Positions 34,254 through 45,618 of a stretch of DNA of 64,000 bases are shown in pieces. How positions within the stretch are numbered: position 1 is the stretch's first letter; the number at the start of each line of letters is the position of its first letter. The position numbers and the translations under genes are program-made. The notes below the pieces were generated by a model that had not been told where the DNA came from, made no database searches, and saw only the letters and a program-made list of their open reading frames with translations. The DNA comes from Sporodiniella umbellata (taxonomy: Eukaryota; Mucoromycota; Mucoromycetes; Mucorales; Rhizopodaceae). The stretch covers positions 116,317 through 180,316 of the forward strand of contig JAIXMR010000044.1 of NCBI GenBank assembly GCA_025677835.1, written 5' to 3'.

Positions 34254-36059
34254 ATGAGTGATCAATCGCAACCAATGGCATACACATCAATGATAAAGTT
34301 TACTGTAGATGGCCGCCCAAGTATCGAAGTAAAAATAAAAACAAAAGAAAGGGTGTTATTATTCGCTAATACACGTATATCTCAGAACATAAATCAGCTT
34401 TTTTCCAGTATGATAGCACAAATAACCCCAGCCACGCACCGATATATGTTTCGCTCTTATATCAACTCATTCTCATCAGAAGACGCTATACATCAGCTGG
34501 AGTCGCTTAAGTTTTCAAAACGAGAAGATAATTCACGGCTCTCCTCCTTTACAATTACTACATTCAATATGGAAAAACACATGGCTAAAGCTTTGATTCA
34601 ACAATTCTTATGGACTCGTTTAATTGAAAGTGCCATTGATCCTAACAGTCGAACCTATCGCGACAAAGGTATTTGGAGAGTCAGATCTAAAGGGCTATGT
34701 ATCTTACAAGAGTTTTGCGAAAAAACAAAGATGGACCATTCAGTTTTTAAAAAACATATAAATTCGGCTGCTATTCCCATGTACCTCATCAACCTGGAGA
34801 GAATAAAGCATAACGACCGTATTAACTGTAGTAGAAGATACATTTCTTATCTGTTCACTATTATGTTATCAAGCCTATTCAGCGAAAATAATGAAAGTCT
34901 CACCCTGGCTTATCCCGAAACACATTGCTTTTCAGAAATTTCTGGGACATCATCAGTACACTCGAGTGACTCCTCGTTTGTCGAGATCAGCTCCCAGTGT
35001 TTGAACCGCAACTTGACAATCACAGATCTATTTCCAGATGTACATATTCTACCAAATAGTTTACTAGTGGATGACGAGAATGAATTGTACTCACAACAGC
35101 ATCAAACTCTTGTTAGCAATGTTGTTTTTTTGCTCCCCAATGTACTTAAAACATCTATAACTTTTTCCTCTCTTTTATGTTGTAACTGGCTCTTGAATTT
35201 CTCAACCGTGTCTTCCACTGACGAAGCAGAAGTTATAATGTCAGAGCTTTTGAAGCTAGGTTGGATCAAGTTTTTAGACTCAAAACATAGCCATCTTCAC
35301 TGTGTAGAATCTTCTAAGACGCTTACTTTGAAGCTTACAGATATCGGAGTGAAAGTAGCTAAGGATGTTTCTTTGAGTCAGTACATTGCTATGAAATCCG
35401 CCATGTTTTCATGCAAATCTTCTCTCAATATGTCGACATCCGATATAGCCCTTAGTATCTCAGAAACAAACTCTCGGATACTCGAAAAAGAACCCCAAGA
35501 AACATTTACGCCTCCTCTAACACCTACCTTTTCTATTATAGAATCCAAAGAGAGCAACGCATTTAAGCTAAAGATGGTTCTGAAGAGTCCGGTACTCAGA
35601 CCTCTCTTTCGAAATTTTCTGATGGCTAACTTCTGTCAAGAGAACTTGGATTTTTGGATCGACTACGATAATCTGCGCCGTCGGTGTCAAAACCATGCCT
35701 TAATACCAACAGCAAACCAAAGACAGCTTTTAGAAGACGCCTATATCTTATGGAATTCATATCTAAGGCCAGGAGCAGTGTGCGAGCTGAATATTGAACA
35801 TGCTCTGAGAGAAGATATGGCTGAAGAAATGTCTCATATCGTAACAGTAATACATGAGCCGCTGAACAATACGCCCCGGGTCGTTGTCTCAACATACTCT
35901 ACTTACCAGAGTCTTTCTATACTCATCAAATGGTTTGACAAAATTAACGAGCAAATTTGCAAGCTTATGTCTACTGACTCTATTCCAAAATTTGTGACAA
36001 CATCGAAATACAAAAATGCCTTAAAGTCCATTCAATCTTTTCCTGTATTACCAGAATAA
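34254..36059 (+). CDS. RGS protein with DEP domains (Sst2/FlbA type)
   Basis: A single exon of 602 codons from ATG at 34254. A first DEP-like domain lies at about residues 110-210 (RTYRDKGIWRVRSKGLCILQEFC). A Ser-rich linker follows, then a second DEP-like region at about 295-375 (LLCCNWLLNFSTVSSTDEAE). The C-terminal RGS domain covers about 435-590 (VLKSPVLRPLFRNFLMANFC; ENLDFWIDYDNLRR). Proteins with this layout accelerate GTP hydrolysis on heterotrimeric G-alpha subunits and are recruited to receptors by their DEP domains, as in yeast pheromone desensitisation. The absence of introns is notable beside its intron-rich neighbours. The RGS call is firm; the first DEP is divergent. Confidence 0.9.
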   Translation: MSDQSQPMAYTSMIKFTVDGRPSIEVKIKTKERVLLFANTRISQNINQLFSSMIAQITPATHRYMFRSYINSFSSEDAIHQLESLKFSKREDNSRLSSFTITTFNMEKHMAKALIQQFLWTRLIESAIDPNSRTYRDKGIWRVRSKGLCILQEFCEKTKMDHSVFKKHINSAAIPMYLINLERIKHNDRINCSRRYISYLFTIMLSSLFSENNESLTLAYPETHCFSEISGTSSVHSSDSSFVEISSQCLNRNLTITDLFPDVHILPNSLLVDDENELYSQQHQTLVSNVVFLLPNVLKTSITFSSLLCCNWLLNFSTVSSTDEAEVIMSELLKLGWIKFLDSKHSHLHCVESSKTLTLKLTDIGVKVAKDVSLSQYIAMKSAMFSCKSSLNMSTSDIALSISETNSRILEKEPQETFTPPLTPTFSIIESKESNAFKLKMVLKSPVLRPLFRNFLMANFCQENLDFWIDYDNLRRRCQNHALIPTANQRQLLEDAYILWNSYLRPGAVCELNIEHALREDMAEEMSHIVTVIHEPLNNTPRVVVSTYSTYQSLSILIKWFDKINEQICKLMSTDSIPKFVTTSKYKNALKSIQSFPVLPE

Positions 36060-36868
36060 TTTGAAGTGTTGCTAACGAAAAAGAAAAAAGCAATAAAACG
36101 TAACTTTTTTTGATTCATATTATGGTGATATTGAGCCTTAATTTAATGCCATTAAACGAAATAAATGTGTCCTTTTTTGCTTACATTACAAGTATAAGTA
36201 AAATAGCAGAGGTGTAAACATGAACGAAAGTTGAGCTTTAAGAAAGCTAGCAAACTATTATGATTCTTAAATCTCACGTCCCTAAATGATTATGAATTGA
36301 TAGCAATCGGTGTGTAAGCAAGTGTTGGTTTCTTGTTAAAAGTATTTTAAAAGAAAAGTTCAATAGATTGAACCTAAAATAAATGTCCAGCAACAAGAAC
36401 TGTGATGCGTAAAATGAAAAGAGAATGCGTACTTAAATTGTTTTTGAAGAAACAGGTACCATAATTATATCAAAATCCAATACGTAAACATTTAAATATT
36501 AACATTTATTGCAAGCTAACTATATTAAAATATCAAAAGGTTCGAATAAAAAGTAAATAATAACTGTAAAAAGCATCAGCTATAAATCTATTAGAATTAA
36601 AAAACTAGGGGAAGGAAAGGGAATTACACAGTGCCCAAGTCTTCACTAGATCTGAATCACATGGATTTAGTACTTAATTACTCTTTCAAACATACAAAAA
36701 AGGCTGGCTGGATACAGCTCAAACAGTCTATGAAACTTTAAGGGTAAATCAATAGTTGAATGTATTTTTTCGTATTAAGTTAACAGAGGTAGCAAATTGA
36801 CCTATATGTTTGGGGAAAGTATATCGCTAAAGGACGATTTAATTATAAGAGTAAAGATAACTTTAAAT
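36060..36868. other. Convergent intergenic region
   Basis: Lies between the stop codons of the RGS gene (+) and the ADCK2-like gene (-). It is AT-rich, with an AATAAA-like signal near 36093. No gene is supported. Confidence 0.6.
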
Positions 36869-39031
36869 TTACCATAATTTGAGCCACTCTTCATCTCTAT
36901 CCCTTCTTCCGAGATAACTTCTAAGCTCCAGAAATATCCACACTTTGATCCAATGACTTTTTTTCAAAGTAGGGTCTTTTTTTATTTCTTCTAGGGCCGC
37001 TCTTCCCCCCTCTTTCATACTGTATTCTCGTAACACAGGCAGTGCATTTTTAAACAAATCTAGCTCTGGGTTCAGTTGGCGACCAATTCCTTCTAACAAC
37101 ATAATGCTAACCACTACATTAACAAAATCACCCTCTAGCTTAACATGATGAGACCGAACCATATTCATTGTTTCATTTAAAAGATTTCCGATTTTGACAG
37201 CCCCCAGGTTAAAAGTATTTTGTTTTAACCCGATAATTAAGTTTTGCATTCTAAGGGCAAACACATCTGGGTTGATAACCTGTTCAGGTGCCCGGCACCT
37301 TTCCACCATCAGCTCACCTGTTCTATATCCATCAAACATTGCCACTGCTTGGAACAGGTCCAGGAAGTTCTTTCTATTCACTGAATTTAATTCTGTAACT
37401 AATCCTGTATCAATAAAAGTAAGCCTTGGAGTATATCCCTCTTCTTTTATAGCCTCCAACTCTCTTTGCACTGCGTCTCGGTCGTTTTTTACAGCCATAA
37501 TACGCTTTACTGCCACCTCCCCTTCATCCTTCATTTCCTTGCCAGTCAGTTTAGACCAAGCCGATCTTAAAGGGCTATATATCTCAGGCTTGTAGAACTC
37601 TACTAAAATATTTCCTGGGTGAAGATCTGCATGAACAAAATTGTAAGCTATGAGCATATGCTAAACAAAACAGGCTTTTAGTACTTTGATGTTAAAGCAG
37701 GTTTGTAAAATTACCAAAAAGGCATCCAATCCAATATGTGCTAATTTCACATCGAAAACACCATCGAGACCTTCTTTAGAAGTGTAAGATGCCTGTGTTA
37801 AAAAGAGATCTAATGGTATCCCTTTCTCATATTCTTCAAGAAGCATATCTTTGGTTGTAAAAGAAAGTAAAGGTTTAGGAAATTTGACTTTACAGGACTT
37901 GGCAAAATATTCATTAAACTTTGCTAAATTCTGTGCCTCTCCTCTCAAATCCAGTTGTTGTTTCATCATTTCCCCAAATACTTCCACTTCTTCTGGCAAT
38001 GAAAGCCAATGGATAGTAGGTATCAAGGTCAGTAGCTTAGCGCAATAGCTCATTATTATCAAATCGCGACGCACTAATTGTCTCGCTTTCGGGTGTAACA
38101 CTTTAATTGCCACTGATGTATGTATATTGATTGGGTTTCCATCTTCATCAGAAGTTTGTACGGAATCTGTTGTGATTATGCCATTTTGAAATGCGCTCCT
38201 TTCCTGTGTTTGCGATAGGATGATCTGTGGTCGCAACCGTGCCTTGTATACTTGAGCAATTGCCCCAACACCTAAAGGTGTACGATCAAGCTCCGAGAAA
38301 ACCTCGTCAAGAGGTCGACCAAAAGCCTCTTCAAGAACTTTTTCAGTAAAGCTGAAAGGGTGAGGATCCACATTAGAGTGCAGTTTTGATAACCTAGTAC
38401 AAAGAGCAATGGGGAACAAATCTGTACGGGAAGCTATCCATTGCGCTAACTAAAGCAAAATAGTTTTGAGTGGTCCAAAATAAAACTGCTATATACAAAA
38501 TAGATATACTTTGATGAAGGTCGGCCCAGCTCTTTCCATTTGCTTTGAAAGAAAGTCAAACCATAAAAGCGTTCCTGAACGCTCATTTTCACCACTGTTG
38601 TGCCTTCCAAAATAAACTATCGGTGCTGTGAAGACTACTGGAACAAACAAAATGAGGATGTGAGCCAATCGTCTTAATGTCAAAAGTGGTTCAAGAATCC
38701 AATCGTCAGCCAGTTTAAAAATGTTGTAGCATATACGAACTATTGCGTATTTAGACTCGTAGTTTGTTTCAGCTATTTCTATTTGCTGCGGTGTTGCTGG
38801 GTGCGCTTTGGAGCCAAAGTGAACAGCCTTTTTCTCTGGGTTGTGATTGAGATGAAATGAGGTTGCCGAAAAAAGTGCAGTACTTGGCATTAAGTATAAC
38901 GCAGGCTTTTGAGCGAAAGATAATCTCGATAACGGATCCAGATTAGGTTTTCGTGTAAATGTTCGATGCTTTACCTTGGTGTAGTGACCAAGGTTGTATA
39001 AAAGCCTTCTTTGTAAAGGTAGTTTGAGCAT
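36869..39031 (-). CDS. UbiB/ABC1 atypical kinase, ADCK2 type (yeast Cqd1/YPL109C-like), mitochondrial
   Basis: Three exons are inferred, 39031-38510, 38449-37715 and 37660-36869, giving 682 residues. An Arg/Lys-rich N-terminus (MLKLPLQRRLLYNLGHYTK) and a hydrophobic segment near residues 135-155 (HILILFVPVVFTAPIVYF) suggest import and anchoring in the inner mitochondrial membrane. UbiB features: a KxGQ-like motif (FIKLAQW), a nucleotide-loop GVGAIAQVYKA, VAIKVLHP, the catalytic-loop-like VHADLHPGN and FIDTGLV in place of DFG. Relatives influence coenzyme Q distribution and phospholipid homeostasis. The usual glycine of KxGQ is alanine here; see findings. The subfamily call rests on the ASRTDLFP and LSKLHSN blocks. 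Confidence 0.9.
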
Positions 39032-40128
39032 CGTTTACAAACAAAACATAAAAGTATCAAAATATTTAATTGAACAATATTGATGTCATGCAAGTTTTGA
39101 TTGCGGAGGCCCAGTGACACCCTACTTGTGACAGTCACAGCACTGATAACGAAATACCATACTTTGAACTTTCATATTGAAGAACACAACTTTGCCTACC
39201 ATGTTTGTGTATGCTTTTCTTTCGAACTAAATAGCTTTCTGGAGTGTATTGGCAATGACAAGCTATTTAGCTAAGCGTTTACAAAGCACATCTCTTGGAG
39301 AAAAAACAGAAATTCAGAAGCTTTAGTAGCAGTAAAACATGTATTGAATTTTCGAGCATTGTCTTTCAATTAAAAGTTGATATACAACGTTGCTTTATTC
39401 CAGAACACTATGGTTCCTTTCGTTTTTTTTTTTTTTTTTGATGTTGTGTAACGTAATACAAGCCAAATGGTGATCTCTCTCAAAGATCTGCTTTTATATT
39501 GGCTCTGTATAGCTATCCTAAAAACTACCGTCATCTTTTTATCGAATTTAAATATATAGTATATACGAGGCAGCAAATACCAACACACTAAGCTCAAAAG
39601 TTTGAGCTAGAGTCATTAAAGGCTTAACAGGATCTACGTCGTATACGACTACGGAGCAAAAAAAAAGCCTCATAAATTTTAACAATATACACATACTACT
39701 CAAAGCCTGTTTGGACAAACTGGAAAAAAATGTACGCTTTCAGAGCTCTCAAAGTTTAAAGAAAAAGTAGTGATTTCAGGGTTGATAGTAGTCGTTGACA
39801 TTATAAATAGTCACCAGATACTTATATACCTGCCTATCTTTTTACAAAAAAAGATATATAGAAGCGCTATATCTCTTGTCTAAGGCCCCAAAAAACCTAC
39901 TATAGTCGTACTTGACATAAAAGCGTTTTCTTATTTTAAACAATAGTAAAAAAAAAAAAAAATCTGAAGTCAGGATCAACGATGCTTCTGTGGTTAGAAC
40001 TAAGCCAAAAAAAAGTTCAAAGGCATATCTGACTGTATTAGGTGGAAAATTCAGTGTTAGACGAAAGCAGTCACAATTAAAAAAAAAGTTTCGTGTCTCA
40101 CTAAAGCTTTTTCTTTCTTCATCTTAGA
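39032..40128. promoter_or_regulatory. Divergent intergenic region of ADCK2-like (-) and eIF3k (+) genes
   Basis: 1.1 kb without a gene. It has poly-T at 39424-39439 and poly-A at 39947-39962. Just before the eIF3k ATG the sequence ttcatcttag/AATGG looks like a 3' splice site, so the 5' UTR of eIF3k may contain an intron. Confidence 0.5.
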
Positions 40129-40892
40129 ATGGCTCACCGACCAGAAAATATTGCTAACGTTATCAATGGCGTAGAACGCTACAACCCCGAAAATCTCAGT
40201 GTTCTTGAGGGCTATTTGGATCAGCAGTGTGAAAGTAGTCAATATGATTGTGAAGCTAACTTGGCCATTCTTAAACTGTAAAAAAAAACTTAAAGAGAAA
40301 AAGAAGTACAAAAAAGGGTCCTTAACAGTCTACTTTTAAGCTACCAGTTTAATCCCCAAATAGCAAAAGAGTCTGCGATTATAAAAGTTTTAGTCAAAGC
40401 TTTAACAGCGATTCCTGCCCCTGATTTTAGCCTTTGTCTGTACTTGTTGGCAGAACATACTGTAAGTAATCATAAGCAATGTAACAAATGTGTTTGTCGA
40501 CTAATTTTCTGTTTTTTCAGGAGCTTGAATCCATTAAAAAGCTGACAGAGTTGCAACAAGTTTTAGAGCAGGCACGTTATGCCAATTTTTGGCAATTCGA
40601 TCTTACTCAATGGACAAAAGTTGTTCCTACTTTTGAAAACGAAATTCGTGAAGTCATTGCTCGAATTATTTCGATGACTTATCAAACAGTCAATGCCTCA
40701 ACTTTATCAGGATACATTGGATTAACAGGAGAAGCATTCGAGAAATTCTGTGCAGCCCAAAATTGGCAAAGAAATGGCGATGTTGTTCAAATTCCCATCA
40801 ACAAGGGTAATGAAGCAAAAACAGTTGTTATTAGAGAAAATATCAAATTCGATCAATTGACAAAGGTCATTGGGTACTCCAATGAAATGTAA
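40129..40892 (+). CDS. Eukaryotic translation initiation factor 3 subunit K
   Basis: Three exons are inferred, 40129-40277, 40341-40461 and 40521-40892, giving 213 residues, the normal eIF3k length. The N-terminus RPENIANVINGVERYNPENL and the middle FWQFDLTQWTKVVPTFENEI match the HEAT-like and winged-helix (PCI-related) halves of the family. eIF3k is a non-essential subunit that pairs with eIF3l in the eIF3 complex. It is absent from budding yeast but present in many other fungi. The stop codon is 49 bp from that of the convergent PHAF1-like gene. Confidence 0.95.
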
Positions 40893-40941
40893 ATCAAAAA
40901 TAAAAAAAAAAGGAAGCAGCGATCTATCGTATACGCAGTAT

Positions 40942-42922
40942 TTAGAAAATGACAACGGTGGGTACACAGCCATTTTTCATGACTTCCATAACAATTCCTT
41001 CGTCATAGCCTGTCAAATAAGTTGAGCCAAATGGGTTTTGTTCACTTGAGCCTCGTGTAAGGATAACTGGCTTTTTAGAACTATCATCTTTAATTGTGCT
41101 ATTGCAATCCCAAGGTATGCGCTCCTGCATTGTGGAAATCTAAAATTAAATTTAATATCCCAAGATTGGCCATTTTGCGGTATTATATTTACTTTCATGC
41201 TTGCAGTAATAGTCTCTTCATTGTCGTCCTCTACGTCAACAAGGAGAGAAGGGTTTGCTTGTTTGTTTTTTTCTAGTTAAATATTCACTCGTTGGTTAGA
41301 ATACGAATAAACATGATAAAAAAAAAACTTACTGGTTTTTCTTTTTGAAAATTGAATTTGAAATGGGCAGCGCTTATATTTTTGAAAATCGTAATGTCCC
41401 GGTACGTTTCCGTGAAGAACAACTTTTTTGCAAACATGCAAAGCGCCATCTATCAGAATATCTATCCCCAAGTAGAAGTAGTTGAAGAAATAGTCTGTTG
41501 GTTGAACCCCTAAGACAAAGCAAAATTAAAAAAAAAAAAAAAAATACACAAAATTGTTGAACAAACCTCTATCGTCTATCATGTTATTTGCAGCAGCGGC
41601 GGCAGTGTCACTCGCACTCAGCTCAAAGGGCTGATGTGGCAATGTTTGTGAAGAGTTGCTTTGTTCGCTTACTGAATGTATTTTCATCTTGTCTTCTTCT
41701 TTATAAAATATTCTGGAAGGTTTGCCTAACTCTGCCAAGATATCTTGGGGAGTAGAAGAATGAAGATATATAGATACTGTTCTGTGATGTATAAAAGTGC
41801 TGTGCGCTTTGTTTCCATTAGCAGTGTTGCTAGCAATGTCGCCCTCCTCGCCATTTGCATTTTTGTGGCTGTTTACGTTGTTTTCTATAGCTCCAGTGCT
41901 ATTAGCAGCTGGAAACACTAGAGTGATTCCTTTGGTGGGCTGTCATTTGGGAGATATGCAAACGATCAGATGAAATCGCGATTGTACTTTTTTTAACATA
42001 CCTTTACAATAACGTTCTCCACCTCCCTTCTTTCGGTCTTTCCGTACTTTATAGAAGTACTCGCATTTGATTCGGCAATTACCTTTGGTAGAGAAGGTAC
42101 AGCCGCCTCCTGCCATGTGCTACTGTTGCTATATAATACAATTTTTGAGGCAATAGGAGTTGTGCCATCTGGAAACTCAAGAGGGAGATCAGTAGATGAT
42201 TTGTAAAGGTTTTGATGCTTTGCGGGTATAGGAAAAGTAAATGCTAATCCCTATCAAAACAGAAAAAGGTTACAACGCTTTTCATGTTGAGGTCTTTAAA
42301 AGGCGTTTACAGGATATTTTAAGGTATAAGTGCTTTGTGCTGTATCAAATTCTCCTGGGTACGTTGGTCCAAATGACTTGTATATAAGCAAAAAAGTTGG
42401 TATGGTTTTACTTGAGCTGTGCGCAATTAGAAAAAAAAGAGAACATAGTAATCTTAAAGCTTACTCTTTACCTCACATCACTGTTTTGGTAAATCAGCTT
42501 TACCCTTGAAGGATCGTAACATTCAATAGATTTGAGTCTTTGAAGAGAACCATCGTATCTGAGATTAAGCCCACTTTTGGGCAAGGCTACAATGAAATCA
42601 CATTCTAATGGATCCTATAGAGTCAATGGAAAATGAAGTTAGCAATTTCAAGTCGGGCTACGCAATTTAGTATTCACCTCCTGACTGTATTTAAGCTCAA
42701 CTGAAGGGAAGAATTGGGACTTGTCTAGCAGAAAGTTCAAGTTGTCCCATAGTGAAGAACCTAATAGTTTATTTTTAGCTGACTTACTTGTTTTTAGAGC
42801 AAGATTATGCAGTTACCTAATTTGAATGGTCCTAAACTTCGACCTGGGATAATAACAAGTTCGATTCTTTTTGGTCGCTGTTTTTGTGGAAGTCGTGTAG
42901 TTTCGTTGGTGGGATGACTCAT
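40942..42922 (-). CDS. PHAF1 homologue (UPF0183, C16orf70 family)
   Basis: Nine exons are inferred: 42922-42817, 42760-42678, 42614-42472, 42416-42311, 42250-42002, 41939-41567, 41509-41333, 41272-41193 and 41139-40942, giving 504 residues in one consistent frame. Family blocks in order: ELVIIPGRSLGPFKLG, SLWDNLNFLL, DGSLQRLKSIECYD, FGPTYPGEFDTAQ, GKPSRIFYKEEDKMKIHS, DYFFNYFYLGIDILIDG, HGNVPGHYDFQKYKRCPF and NPFGSTYLTGYDEGIVMEVM. The animal protein PHAF1/MYTHO associates with BCAS3 at phagophores during autophagy. A low-complexity Asn/Ser/Ala insert in exon 6 makes this copy longer than animal ones. The family call is firm; a role in fungal autophagy is inference. Confidence 0.92.
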
Positions 42923-44085
42923 TGCTCAAAATTGTATAAACCAAAAGCTAAAAAAAAAAAAAAAAAAAAGGAATAAAAATTAAAACAGGAGCTGATATGC
43001 GAAAAGGTCATTAGACGGATTAAGTCACATTTTGCTATTGCCCACATGACAGTTGTTGACTATAAGCATCAAATCAGATACAAACATGTAAACGGAAAAT
43101 CTGTTGATTGAACTTTCGAGGTTGTTTTAACTTCATATGTACTCAACTTTAAATAGATAAATAGTATTAGTTCCTAGAACCGAATATCGCATTTATCATA
43201 GAACCTGAAGCTGGGATTGAAACCGCAATCGCAGTCTGCTAATTGTACCAATCAACATATTTGACAATGCAAAGAAAAAAATACATGACAATAAGTTACA
43301 ATTCGAAAACAGCTAAATGTATTGTTTGAACTACGTATGTTGGTTAGATAAATTTCTAGTCTATTCGTGTATATCAATAAAAGAGAGGTTACCGAAAACG
43401 TTTTTATTGACATCTAACAATAAATCAGACTTCAGTCAGCTGAACTATTTTTATCAGCATTGATACATACTAATGATGACAAGATACAAACAAAACAGAT
43501 GAAAACTTTGCAACTGAGCTTTGAAAGTGAAATTTGTATTTTCTCTTTTATTAAAACTGGGCTTTCACAAAATAAAAAAACAAAAACAAAAAAAGATTAT
43601 ACACTAACAAGTGCACATAATTAGTTTTTTAGCTGACACATATTTTCGGTTAACAGTTTTCTCTTTTGTGTACTTTATGTAAATCGCTTTATGTTAGTTT
43701 TGAGTATCTACATATGCATATATCTTTGATTTTATTTTGTCTTTATTTATCTGCATAAATCTAATCTTCTTGCTTGGATTGAAGCTACACTTAAAAGCCT
43801 GACGCTCAAAATTAGAGTAAAGAGTATCCGCTTGCAAAGTCTGACTCACAAATATGTCTATGAATAAATAAACACCACATCAAAATCTTTCTTCACTTTG
43901 TTTCGATTTCCGTCTCTAGGTAAATCTGATTAGTAAAAACTAGTTGTGATTCTGGAATGCTAGTACTATAACACATCCCGGTTATAGTACTTGTCATTGC
44001 CGACCCTAGTTTTTAAAACCCAGTAAGATGATGTTAAGAGAACATCTTTCTTTTTCTTTTTCTTTTTTTTTTAAAGAAATTTAAA
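42923..44085. promoter_or_regulatory. Divergent intergenic region, gene-free
   Basis: Lies between the PHAF1-like start (-) and the lipase start (+). It has a poly-A at about 42951-42969. A tRNA B-box-like segment on the minus strand near 43206-43230 does not sit in a cloverleaf (see rejected). No gene is supported. Confidence 0.5.
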
Positions 44086-45550
44086 ATGAAGAAAGTACAC
44101 TTGATTGTATATGTTCATGGACTATCTGGAAATAGAGGTGATTCTAGATACCTCTCAGAGCAGCTATTAGAAAAATTCACAAGTATAGAAACTGTAGGGT
44201 CCAATACGTCATTTTTTTCTCTAACTATCTGTACAAGTATATATCAACTGTAAACGAAGGATGGTTAATGAACGATGGTATAGATGCCTGCGGTATTCGT
44301 CTAGCACAAGAAGTAAGTACGCTTTATACGAAAATATGGCTCAAATTATTTTGTATAGATATATACCCATATCGTAGAGCTAAGGCTATCTCAATCTATT
44401 ACTATCACCCATTTTTCTATATTTGGACATTCAATGGGAGGACTATTGGCTCGTTTTGCAGTTGGTGTTCTAGATAGACAACAGGTGTTTAAAAATATAA
44501 AACTGATGGTAATTATTTCCAAATCTCTATAAATTTAAACAAACGAAAAAAAAAAAAAAAAAAAAAAAATCTGTAGAACTTTATTACTTTTGCTTCACCA
44601 CACCTGGGTGTCTGCTTTCCTCAAACTACATGGTATGGCCAAGCAGCCAATAGTCTAATGGGAAAAGCAGGCTGCCCTACTACCGATCATTTGTCTATGG
44701 TTGATGTTTTCAAAGATGGCAAGCCTCTTCTTGAAGTCCTTTCGAATCCAGGTAAGTCAACAGTTGACAACCTGTATTGACACTCAGATGATATGTAGAT
44801 TATGAGTTTTACGTTGCTCTTTCTAAATTCAAAAACAAACGCAGCTATGCAAACACTGTAGGGGACTTCAGTGTAGCCTATTGTACCTCGGCACTGGAAC
44901 TGTCCAATCACTTTGACGACGATTCAAATATGGAAATGTAAGTCTTTACTGATTTTGATTTGTTGACAAAAAAAAAGTACGAGTTTGGATTGATTCAGAA
45001 GCTTAGACTGTGCGATTTAGAATACCCTAGTATAATCAAACATTATGACATCAAAGAAGTTAGACCGTTTTCCCCTAAAACCACTGTAAAAGCGTTTCTG
45101 TTTACTGCATTTTTGTGCTTTTTTGTGCCTGTATACTTTGTTTGGCCCAAGACTAAACATTGGGATGCTCATAACGAAACTGTTACAAAATACACTGATC
45201 AGAGCAACAATTTTTGTGTTCATATAGATTTAGAAAAACATGCATTTCTTTTTGAAGACATCCCAAAACAAAAAGAAGAAGGATTGCAGCAAACCATGAA
45301 AGAGAAGCCAGGGTGTGAGCAGCTGTTTAATCCTAAATTTGGACCTAAAATCGAAGACAAAAAAGCTTATCAAATGGGATTCCCTCCTGTACAGCAAAGA
45401 ATATCTCAGAATTTGAATAGTTTATACTGGGAGCGTGTCTTAGTACGAATCGACTCTGTGAAATCGCATGTATTGATTATGGGTATGGTAGAAAACGCTA
45501 TAGAGGGAAGGGACGTAGTTAAACATTTTGTGGATACATTTGACTACTAA
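44086..45550 (+). CDS. DUF676-family serine lipase with C-terminal membrane segment (Rog1/Lpl1-like)
   Basis: Six exons are inferred: 44086-44193, 44238-44312, 44359-44508, 44577-44751, 44799-44937 and 45007-45550, giving 396 residues. The alpha/beta-hydrolase start VHLIVYVHGLSGN carries the oxyanion HG. The nucleophile elbow is FGHSMGGLL (GxSxG with Ser as nucleophile), and FASPHLGV follows as in DUF676 lipases. A likely membrane helix (FLFTAFLCFFVPVYFVW) lies in the last exon. Yeast relatives hydrolyse monoacylglycerol or phospholipids, and Lpl1 sits on lipid droplets; the substrate here is unknown. The gene ends 68 bp before the next ATG on the same strand. Confidence 0.88.
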
Positions 45551-45618
45551 AATAAATATAAAGTCCCCTCAAGCCTTTTTTGTTTATATATATACTCTTT
45601 TTTTTTTTTTTTTGAAAA

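Noticed and set aside
43201..43264. Possible tRNA on the minus strand (B-box-like GGTTTCAATCC)
   Set aside because: The acceptor, T and anticodon stems do not pair when folded by eye, and no A-box is correctly spaced. At most it is a decayed tRNA-like fragment.
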